A stretch of DNA of 50,894 bases, taken from positions 1 through 50,894 of the IMG/VR virus record IMGVR_UViG_3300027976_000055; one strand, 5' to 3'. The translations under genes were made by a program, and so were the position numbers. The DNA is from a virus. The stretch's first letter is position 1, and each line of letters begins with the position of its first letter. Shown here piece by piece: positions 16,801 through 22,426 of this stretch. The notes under the pieces were generated by a model that was given only the letters and a program-made list of their open reading frames with translations, was not told the DNA's origin and ran no database searches.

Positions 16801-19800
16801 CGGGGACTATCCATCCTGTCGGTCATCTCGTCGTCGGGCCACCCCTCGTCAAAGAGTTCCTCAAACCGAATTCGTTCTGCTTCCTCAAACTGGCTCTCTG
16901 TTAAGTTCCAGCGCTCATCGCTAGATAGGTCGTCCCATTTTTTCTTGCCACGTGAGGCGAAACCCTCGCCTGCATTATCAAAGCGTTCAAGTATTTCTAG
17001 TGCCTCATAAATTTGAGACGATTCAACATTCGTGACATTTTTGACGAGTTCCTCTACATAAAGTATGTTGCCGTTTTTCTGGAATGGATTACCTTCGTCA
17101 GCCCCTTCTGCACGCAAAGCATCAACCCTTGCAAGAATTTCCTCGGCTATCGCACTGCGCTCTTTCTGCGCTATCCGATTCCACTCTTCCTCCGCGGCAT
17201 CCGAATCATGGTTCCGATTACTTGGGGGTAGTCCTCCGAACTCTTCGTAATAGTCCTGCAACCAATCGCGTTGTGTGTCGCGGTCAAGTTCGTTAAAGTC
17301 AAGTATATTTTCGTCGATTTGGATGCTCTCGCGTGAGGCAAAACCATCATCGTCTGCGCCGTAATATTTGCCCGTTTGCTTGTCAACCAATTTGTTAATA
17401 GCCGAACCGCTTAGGGCTGGCTCCCAGAAAGTTTTGTTGTCATCGCTTAGGTATTCTGGTCTCAGGGAAGCGTTGTAGGCGGTTTCACCGACATCTTCGG
17501 CATAAACATCGTTCCATTGTGCGAGAACACGGTTCTTACCCTTGTCCTTGCCGCTATTTATAATCTTTTCTGCGCGCACGTAATAAGTATCAGCGCCGCC
17601 GTTATATCCAACAATTACCTGTTGGTCCTTGTTGACAGGAAGAACCATTTCATTGCCACGCATCTTTGTGCGCCCGCCAGAAATTGCCCCGAGATTTCCT
17701 CGGCCGATTTGGCTTAGTGTTTCCCGGGTGTTGAATTCACTTGGCTCATCGCCGTACGGTGTCGGCCACTGTTCCGTTGATGCACGTGAACCGAAACTAT
17801 CGTAGCGGCTACGCCCACCCCTACGTTCTACGACCTCCATCAAATCGTCGTAGTCCGCAGCATCGGTTACTCGATTGAAATAATCGCGGAAAGCCTTCTC
17901 CATTTCTGGATTAGAAAATGCATCCCGTGTATTTATTTTGTCAACGTATGAACGGAATTCGGCAACGCGCTTTTCTGCAAGCGCCCTATCCGTAGTTTTG
18001 TAGTCAGGGCGCTTATTATGGAGTTCTTCCATATAACCCAGGTCGGTCTCATCGGCGGCATTAAGAATGCCAAGTTCACCGCCGGAGAAATAACGCGTTA
18101 GAAATTCATCCTCCGATTCACGTAGAACCGAACCGTTTCCGTCATAAACTCTGTCAAAAAAGTATTCCTCGTAGTCGTCATTATTAAAATCATAGTCATC
18201 TGGTGGCTCGTCATAAGCGCGACCAAAGCCACGTGAACCGAAACCGCCGTCGTATTCCTCCGGGTTATCAGCGAGATACTGCCCAACATCATCGGGGTCA
18301 ACGGATGCATCCAGCCAATCCTGGTACGCCTGTTCGTATTTATCTGGATTTTTCTTTCTTTCAAGATTGGCACGGTACGAACGCCGTCGACCCTCTTCAA
18401 GATACGATTGGAACTCAGCGATGCGCTTTTCTACAAGCGCCCTATCCGTGGTTTTGTAGTCGGGGCGCTTATCAAATAGCACTTCCATGTAAGGGTCGGA
18501 TTCAGTATCCAGTGGTGCAATCCCCGTGCCAAGTTGACCACCAGAGAAGTAACGCGTTAGGAACTCATTTTCTCCGTCATCCATACCGTAGACATTATTC
18601 TCAAAGTAATCGTCCATGTCGTCATCAGTTACTTCTACTTCGTCGTAGTCGGGCGGCTCAAAATAACTTTGCGGGGGCATACCATCGCCGCGCGAAGCAA
18701 GACCTTCATCGGCCTTGCGGAAGGTGTGCGTTTTCTTGATTCTGTTGATTGCCGCGCCCTTGCTCTTGGCAGTATTCAGGTCATCAAAATCGTCTTCGGT
18801 CACGCCCTCGTAAACGTAGGTTCCGCCGCCACGGTACTTAACCGTCAGTTCCTGGTCGCGGTCGTTCCATGATGCTTTTTCCAAAGCAGAACTGCGTGAG
18901 ACATCAATCTTTTCGGTGCGCCCATCTGCGAGTTTGTCGGCTCGTTGTTCACTGAGGACAACCTCGTGGTCGTATCTTTCGGCCCAACTCTGAGCGGCTT
19001 CCCTGCTCGTGAATGTCGGTGATTCTTCTATTTCATCAAACCCGGGTCCATCGGCATAACTGTTTGTGCGCTTGCCGACACGGACATTGAACTCGCCGCC
19101 GTAGCTTATTTCTTGAATTTCGTACGATAACCCAGAGCCACTCTCTATTGTGTTGTCGTCTGGGTCCGCTGAAGCCCAGTCCAACGATGGCGCTGATTCT
19201 CTGGTTTCAACCTCATCGGCATTGGCTTTACGGAATGCTTTGGTGCGCTTGATTTCATTAATTGCACGACCCTTAGACGGAGCACTGTCAAATGCATCCG
19301 CATCTGCTTGTGTTACACCTTCGTAAATATATGTTCCGCCCGGTTCTCCGTCGGGCCCGTTGTAGGTAACTACAAGCTCCTGAGCGCCCGAATCGTAATG
19401 GGCGGAAGCAAGAGCCTTGCTATCCGCGACATCTATTGGTTCAATGGGGGACTTCGCCTTTGGCGGGCTCGTAATCTTGTCAATGGTTTCTGGGCGGGCT
19501 TTTTCTACATCGTGCTTGCCCTTAATTTTGTTAATTTCTCTGCCCTTAGAGTTTGAATCGTGAAGTGCATCAACTTCTTTTTGGGTTACCCCTGAATATG
19601 TGTACCAACTTGTTGGGCCATCCGTGCGCTTAAAACCGACATGCAATTCTTGGTTTTGGGCATCGTAGTGAGCGCCGTCAAGTGCCCCGCTGAACTCTGT
19701 GTCAATTTTATCAAACGGCGTTGTATCAGTGCGTGAACCAAGACCCTCATCTGGTTCGTAATTCGTCAAAGATTTTTCGTACTTATCAATCATTTGTGTA

Positions 19801-22319
19801 ATATGGTCCGGAAGGGTTGCCGTGCGGACATTACCCTCATCGTTTGCGTTGTGGTAATCAACTATGCTCTGGGCTTCGTTGCGCACCATGTTGTTGAAGT
19901 CTGCGTGGTCCTCGTCATTCATTCTCAAAATTCGGGACCTATTGTTCTTGTCGTCCATGAAGCTTGAACGCAGTGCTTGGGCCACCATATTGCGCTCTAA
20001 GTCGGGGTGTTGCGCTCTTAGAATTTCACCCCACGAGCTCTTTTTGCCAGCTGAAGCAAATCCGTCGTCTGGTTCTACATCTGCAATGTTGGCTTCAATC
20101 CAGGCATCGGCGATGTCGGGGTAGTGGAAAGATGGGTCGTCTGCTGATTGGACATCTCCCAGCAACGAGGCAATGGCTTCCTCGCGCATGTATTCGATAT
20201 AGAAGGGGGATGACGTAAGGTGACGGTCCTTGGGGGCAATATTCGCCGCTGCTTCTTCTATGAAATCCGAAATCCGGTCTTCATGTTCATCGGTCATTGG
20301 CAATTCGCTCAAGTCACGGACCGCATCGTTGAATGCGTTGTACGTGTCAATGCTGTACTTGGGTTTATCATCGCCACGTGAAGCAAAATCGTCACCATCA
20401 AGAAGTGAGGCACCCCCATCATCTTCGTCAAGACTGTCTCGGTAATTGTCGTCATCGTCTAGGGCGTCCTCTTCCTCCTGGTCGAGTTCGGCGCGCAGTT
20501 TGCGGGCGGCAATGGTTTCGGGTTTCGTTACTGGCTTCGGAGCATCTTCCCGTACCGGCGACTTTGTGGGAGCGGCTGCACTCTTTGGTGGAACAAACTT
20601 TTTGCCGAATTGCTGTTCATAGGAAGTTCTACGGGCAAACTCATGCGAGACCTTATATAATTCGGTATCAACGGCATCACGACCCTCGGCGCCAGTTGAG
20701 CGACGGGTGCTAAGTAACCTTTGACCCGCAAGATTTAATTCAGAATCGTTCATGTCCCAGTACTTGGCAAGACCAGCGTTTAGTGGTCGCCTGTCAGCAA
20801 GGAACATCATGTCTTCGCGCGTCCGTGGCTGTAGTGTCCCGGCAGCCAATGCCCTTTGACGCGGTTGACCAGCGAGTGTTGCGGGGTCAACGGTTGATTT
20901 TGGACCCGTGTCTATTGTTGGCTTGTCCAGTAACTCCGTGGCATTGCGTTTCTTCCCGCCGACATCAGGTAGGTCAACATTGGGTTTCTTGATGGGGATG
21001 TAAGGGCGCATGAATGCAGTGTTGTCTTGCGCGAAACCGTCAGCATCACCGTCAATTGCATTGGGGTTGAATCCTTGCGCTATTGTCCGCAATGTTCCAG
21101 CGGTCTGTCCGATTGTTTGACCAATGGCCTTAACTGCTGTCTGAAGTGCATCCATCGCTTGCGCGGACACAACGCCGTTGATACCAATTCCCTTATCGGA
21201 CGTGTATGTCTCCAGTTTGTGATATTGAAAAACCGGTTCCAACATTGATAGTGCATCCTTAATGGCATATTGCGGTAACTCAATCAAGTGTGTAACGGCA
21301 GATTTCCCGTACGATGAACTAACAGCATCAAGCAACGAACTCATTTCGTCTTCGTCATCATTTCTGTATGCCGCACCCGCATTTGGCACAACGACTAATT
21401 CGTCTGGGTTTGGCTTTGTCACGATGTTTTGCTCTACTTCTGGTTTTACGACAGATGTATAGGCCTCTGGTTTGCCAAACATAAATGTTTCATAATTATC
21501 TGGCGTGTGATAGCCAACTCTGAATGTTGATGTTTTTCCGCTGTCCTCGGTGCGCTTGAAAATCAACGAACCTTCCGTTGCTGAAATAATTTCTACTTGT
21601 GAGTTGGTCCGCTCTGACAGTTCTTGCTGAATTTTACCCTGCTGCTCCTTTGAAAGTTTTTGAGCCAGTCCTTCCGAGAAAATATCCTCTTCTCCGTTTT
21701 CTTCGCCTTCCGTAGACGCTGGCACTGCAATAATGCGGGGCATCTGTTCTGGTGAAATCATCCGCAGCATGCTGGCGAACGGATTCCCCGTCACTAATGG
21801 GGTCTCCTCGGCGTGTTTGATGGAAATTGTGCCAGTTAGGTGATTGGCCCCATGGAGCACGGGAGAAACCTCGTAAAGTTCAACCTCTTTAAGCACATTT
21901 GCTTGCAGATTGGCATCAAAAATTGAGTCAAGTGTCTTATAACCAATTGACCATTCTTGGTCTTCGCCGAAAAAAGCGACGCTTGCAAATGCTTCTTTGC
22001 CTTTTTCGGAGTTAAGGTTAAACTGGACTTTTGCATACAGTCCGCCTACGCCGGCATCTCTCATTTTGGCTGGAAGGCGCGGGTCGCCCAGTGGAACTTC
22101 GTACATTTCAAGAACTTTGCCGATTGGGTCGTTCCAACTGTGACCCCACACGACTCTTGGCTTGCGCCTGGTGAGGCTTTTGGCAAACGCACCACTGATT
22201 ACGATGTCACCAACGGAATCCTTATTGCCGATACCGGCTACGAAACACTCAACAATCCCCGTGGCTTCGTCAATGTTGACCTGACCAGTTCCAGATTTGT
22301 ATTTTATTTCTTGATTCAT
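10815..22319 (-). CDS. Giant prohead protease polyprotein with FASRG-punctuated modules, five KTSC domains and an ArdC antirestriction unit
   Basis: One uninterrupted frame of 3834 residues; HK97-type prohead proteases are usually near 200 residues. Residues 1-170 are the protease: VVWGHSWNDPIGKV with His60, EWSIGYK with Ser124, then a Glu-rich strand before VSPVLHGAN. Around residue 420 there is NPNAIDGDADGF, a Ca-loop-like sequence. From residue 645 to 3439 a short motif, D/G-x-F-A/G-S-R-G, recurs 19 times plus one degenerate copy (FAREG, residue 2477) and divides the protein into modules. KTSC domains lie at about 872-941, 962-1032, 1138-1203, 2402-2468 and 2553-2625. An ArdC-like unit spans about 2947-3265. 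The C-terminal 395 residues are basic, with helix-turn-helix-like stretches (DIAAELGITPSQAAIL; KLSRATLSRYVNSTV). The protease should mature the head. Cutting of its own modules and their ejection with DNA are hypotheses. The start has only a weak GGTGA site upstream. Confidence 0.9.
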   Translation of the reverse strand: MNQEIKYKSGTGQVNIDEATGIVECFVAGIGNKDSVGDIVISGAFAKSLTRRKPRVVWGHSWNDPIGKVLEMYEVPLGDPRLPAKMRDAGVGGLYAKVQFNLNSEKGKEAFASVAFFGEDQEWSIGYKTLDSIFDANLQANVLKEVELYEVSPVLHGANHLTGTISIKHAEETPLVTGNPFASMLRMISPEQMPRIIAVPASTEGEENGEEDIFSEGLAQKLSKEQQGKIQQELSERTNSQVEIISATEGSLIFKRTEDSGKTSTFRVGYHTPDNYETFMFGKPEAYTSVVKPEVEQNIVTKPNPDELVVVPNAGAAYRNDDEDEMSSLLDAVSSSYGKSAVTHLIELPQYAIKDALSMLEPVFQYHKLETYTSDKGIGINGVVSAQAMDALQTAVKAIGQTIGQTAGTLRTIAQGFNPNAIDGDADGFAQDNTAFMRPYIPIKKPNVDLPDVGGKKRNATELLDKPTIDTGPKSTVDPATLAGQPRQRALAAGTLQPRTREDMMFLADRRPLNAGLAKYWDMNDSELNLAGQRLLSTRRSTGAEGRDAVDTELYKVSHEFARRTSYEQQFGKKFVPPKSAAAPTKSPVREDAPKPVTKPETIAARKLRAELDQEEEDALDDDDNYRDSLDEDDGGASLLDGDDFASRGDDKPKYSIDTYNAFNDAVRDLSELPMTDEHEDRISDFIEEAAANIAPKDRHLTSSPFYIEYMREEAIASLLGDVQSADDPSFHYPDIADAWIEANIADVEPDDGFASAGKKSSWGEILRAQHPDLERNMVAQALRSSFMDDKNNRSRILRMNDEDHADFNNMVRNEAQSIVDYHNANDEGNVRTATLPDHITQMIDKYEKSLTNYEPDEGLGSRTDTTPFDKIDTEFSGALDGAHYDAQNQELHVGFKRTDGPTSWYTYSGVTQKEVDALHDSNSKGREINKIKGKHDVEKARPETIDKITSPPKAKSPIEPIDVADSKALASAHYDSGAQELVVTYNGPDGEPGGTYIYEGVTQADADAFDSAPSKGRAINEIKRTKAFRKANADEVETRESAPSLDWASADPDDNTIESGSGLSYEIQEISYGGEFNVRVGKRTNSYADGPGFDEIEESPTFTSREAAQSWAERYDHEVVLSEQRADKLADGRTEKIDVSRSSALEKASWNDRDQELTVKYRGGGTYVYEGVTEDDFDDLNTAKSKGAAINRIKKTHTFRKADEGLASRGDGMPPQSYFEPPDYDEVEVTDDDMDDYFENNVYGMDDGENEFLTRYFSGGQLGTGIAPLDTESDPYMEVLFDKRPDYKTTDRALVEKRIAEFQSYLEEGRRRSYRANLERKKNPDKYEQAYQDWLDASVDPDDVGQYLADNPEEYDGGFGSRGFGRAYDEPPDDYDFNNDDYEEYFFDRVYDGNGSVLRESEDEFLTRYFSGGELGILNAADETDLGYMEELHNKRPDYKTTDRALAEKRVAEFRSYVDKINTRDAFSNPEMEKAFRDYFNRVTDAADYDDLMEVVERRGGRSRYDSFGSRASTEQWPTPYGDEPSEFNTRETLSQIGRGNLGAISGGRTKMRGNEMVLPVNKDQQVIVGYNGGADTYYVRAEKIINSGKDKGKNRVLAQWNDVYAEDVGETAYNASLRPEYLSDDNKTFWEPALSGSAINKLVDKQTGKYYGADDDGFASRESIQIDENILDFNELDRDTQRDWLQDYYEEFGGLPPSNRNHDSDAAEEEWNRIAQKERSAIAEEILARVDALRAEGADEGNPFQKNGNILYVEELVKNVTNVESSQIYEALEILERFDNAGEGFASRGKKKWDDLSSDERWNLTESQFEEAERIRFEELFDEGWPDDEMTDRMDSPRLTEIAEELAEAAYDKDGGGFASRGNTSPGNRFDKQHYDEFSNLLEEGGITSLPVSDDNVWDALNERVMSYGTTGSRRDKWNEAERDLIRQMSSDQNNGKDVISEYRDIVDAWLADKYPDDDKLPFFKDEEPLDLDRDAFTERANREGLASRGARRSTAEMLDESRNLIEDPSRFRKRGYELTELNDADNAQRGLDGLLEYRKQLIEARNRAADEMGTANGYNGPPRGKNSRNYDIIEQIAAGDDDDWTLLDEYGSAIQAADDVLDKYRADQQLARDREEHSSGIWSELQKHGRANVDTDLDHPKWGATHEEQIDSMRDEMSSHLLGARDMVTNMPLDDNDNETLNDYDYINSEQIAQIDELDKKIRNAKSPDDIDKLSDEVDAIVSQLTDQAEEQYRRNEAFRNYEMVSAPEESEWSEAYPTDLYSFSGGDDDSFASRGTGSKKYSPFGEGQIAQHMDELETGGRNADGPLPQQYNRRAKTILDNWNSLSTEEKRQYINLADDDEYSDDLGDLGSIEEFVSALETAYMDSPGYEDDRASYMGSGGDDFASRGAQPDYSSIEVVDVSGSSALEDAYYDPEVSELIVMYPGGRIYIYEGVTQDDLAEFRDNTSKGRAINDIKRTHSFRRADEGDRGNRFAREGSDVAQEMEKNQLDSIWNRLKPEHQISYLKRVTDHAISNGSGESADDLVEAAKRRALDDREMASLERQADAAGLGGRKIDVSSSQALNSVAYDKDNRVLSVEYRGRNGEGTGKIYDYADVPESVVSDLENADSRGGVLRTIRDDYEFTTRDALPAHAYEGFGSRDDSNKPDPIDGIFDDASTEAEYQARMDARRDARRAKSPGGLTPPQITAKKRAETRDARERERVAAERANWTPEDWANLNADLEEDRGRDEAGDARSGFASRGRNPQRGIRRGRLIDNDNTLSKLQEQMENDLDDGDAVNNFALAVTEAVIPSGTGNPRRREGRGFQAEQMDQLDAIRDSLERLGIEYLAGRRGRGRAVDGELAQRWVITDADGFVYDLDNGTVPALAWAGMSRNDRAAFANQQIDRVLAGGGFNSRDELGRGGGRPKDDPLASFKDLPEGAIVTLVGDEFTISGSDGFGSRFTYGSETGIKTKDEMFEYLNAQLIEAIEQADPTSWKMPWRVTSMPNNPTTKKPYSGSNFMTLAIIGSARGYESKQWAGYGQWESAGGQVRKGAKGVPIFVPIPFKSKDKKGTLDPATGKVAERSGMSWRVIRVFNRDEVDGLPEDYGVVEALPEATRIDNLEKTLAEIAPVLNHEGSRAYYSPSKDIIVVPAFSDFKNARGYYGTVAHELMHWTGGEKRLKRANMNQFGSPEYAYEELIAEIASSMFLAAHGLEPDIQDNHAPYLANWLRVLRDDPTALPRAMKQAQEAFNYAMGLSPNMGQLFKPEDKGGLEVDVKDVAEMATPGFGSRTLDTYERASELFEDGKKYPWKSGSPTKAMEKKDPGAIKRHGLLMMTNDLMNETVGRWTTRDDDGNHPDWFVDLTDSFYNFHAGDIEDAGMDSPPLRKLFTAFLEREKPYLGEDEGFASRGRGRKGKRRAWSKEDRQRFVDGDRLRARRVPSKRRPGPSQDEDGFGSRKITNLLDDYNFDDTVDVDAEKQAAIDAGVLSPQKQRSPKGVDLTVRGIEGDSQVSAESRGRRQIQIDDGDIWVGDDGGGQSWALSKIWDTARENSLARFFRQGSSGKYELKKDTDIAAELGITPSQAAILTQPDARIRDPYLADALARRIGRDRPEAIWGADNPTAYFDESGDPITDRGRLYELFGDNATDNPPDDPRARPRGRGIARKATAEGGDINALLEEINYEGNRGQRGLLEGIGVLSRAEWRKALEGEGLSRGQVERLLKNHYPNMSKNKIAAKIEEMYGSGFGAAVPQDLDAREILAHRAFKPFRTGGKSSLGELHAALEEVTGKKLSRATLSRYVNSTVDPRSGSGPKLQRGKGLGGLPITVSQMDALLERLGIDKGEFDKFRQ
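12525..13481 (-). other. ArdC-like antirestriction unit embedded in the polyprotein
   Basis: Residues about 2947-3265. The first half matches the ArdC N-terminal (ssDNA-binding) domain: KMPWRVTSMPNNPTTKKPYS, NFMTLAIIGSARGYESKQW, QVRKGAKGVPIFVPIPFKSK. The second half is its zincin partner: GYYGTVAHELMHWTGGEKRL with HELMH at 3153-3157 (12849-12863), then YAYEELIAEIASSMF giving the third ligand. ArdC proteins of conjugative plasmids protect incoming DNA from restriction. FASRG-type motifs at residue 2942 and residue 3272 bracket the unit almost exactly, so cutting there would release an intact ArdC of about 330 residues. Confidence 0.82.
14445..19706 (-). repeat. Five KTSC domains within the polyprotein
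   Basis: Positions are about 19706-19497, 19436-19224, 18908-18711, 15116-14916 and 14663-14445. Each copy has the KTSC pattern: an Ser-Ala-Leu start (SSALEKASWN, SKALASAHYD), a beta pair with a Gly (ELTVKYRGGGTYVYEGV), then a Ser-Lys/Arg-Gly turn (AKSKGAAINRIKKT). Copies 1 and 2 are adjacent. Copies 3 and 4 end in nearly the same way (TFRKADEG, SFRRADEG) and run straight into a FASRG-type or degenerate motif. The KTSC family has no firmly known role. The copies differ widely in sequence, so they are old duplications. Confidence 0.8.
17870..18665 (-). repeat. Duplicated ~100-residue module within the polyprotein
   Basis: Two consecutive modules (residues 1207-1360 and 1360-1509) share the run EFLTRYFSGG and then KRPDYKTTDRAL, followed by EKRIAEFQSY or EKRVAEFRSY. 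At DNA level a nearly identical block of about 49 bases occurs near 17969-18017 and again near 18425-18473. Each module begins after a FASRG-type motif. This shows whole modules being copied with the motif as border. Confidence 0.75.
21770..22319 (-). other. Prohead protease domain of the polyprotein
   Basis: This part encodes residues 1-183. It follows the S78/U35 caudoviral prohead protease layout: an early beta-strand region ending VAGIGNKDSVGDIVISGAF, the His-bearing strand WGHSWNDPIGKV (His60), the nucleophile strand WSIGYK (Ser124) and the closing VELYEVSPVLHGANHLTGT. All expected core elements are present, so the domain is probably active. Confidence 0.88.
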
Positions 22320-22400
22320 TTGTCACCATTCGTTAAGGCTGTTTTAAATAGTAAGCCAAAATTGGTGAGCGCCAACGCAACTAATGCGATTTGTTCAAGT

Positions 22401-22426
22401 GTTTCACTATATGGATATAATGAAAC
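22401..22426. promoter_or_regulatory. 26-bp near-perfect palindrome between portal and protease genes
   Basis: GTTTCACTATAT, two bases, then ATATAATGAAAC. The two 12-base arms are inverted copies with a single G-T mismatch. It touches the portal stop codon and lies in the 106-bp gap before the giant protease gene. The AT-rich arms, the two-base loop and the lack of a T-run argue against a normal terminator. An operator or an mRNA processing hairpin is possible. Confidence 0.35.

Larger units (their letters stand above)
11991..20387 (-). repeat. Array of 19 FASRG-type motifs plus one degenerate copy
   Basis: The first motif residue (F or L) is at 645, 754, 860, 1207, 1360, 1509, 1660, 1787, 1860, 1988, 2275, 2388, 2641, 2742, 2897, 2942, 3272, 3391 and 3439, with a degenerate FAREG at 2477. 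Variants are FASRG, FGSR, LASRG, LGSR, FNSR and FASAG, usually after two small or acidic residues (DD, DE, GG, EG). Codon use differs between copies: Ser is TCA, TCG, TCC or AGC, and Arg is CGT, CGC, CGG, CGA, AGG or AGA. The repeat is therefore held at protein level. Spacing runs from 45 to about 350 residues, and copies sit at domain borders, for instance just after KTSC domain 3. Confidence 0.85.

Noticed and set aside
18203-18739. A 178-codon open frame antisense to the giant gene, and many other antisense frames in the minus-strand block (for example 8232-8678 and 8783-9313)
   Set aside because: They lie opposite well-supported domains, have no recognisable motif or ribosome binding site, and match the codon shadow of the sense gene.
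11991-20387. The motif array as a DNA-level recombination site or mobile element remnant
   Set aside because: Copies differ at synonymous sites and differ in Ser and Arg codon families, so no common DNA core is preserved.
10815-22319. The 3834-residue frame as an artefact of several genes joined by sequencing error
   Set aside because: The frame runs without stop, keeps one reading frame across all domains and motifs, and has no internal start with a good ribosome binding site at the module borders that I could see.
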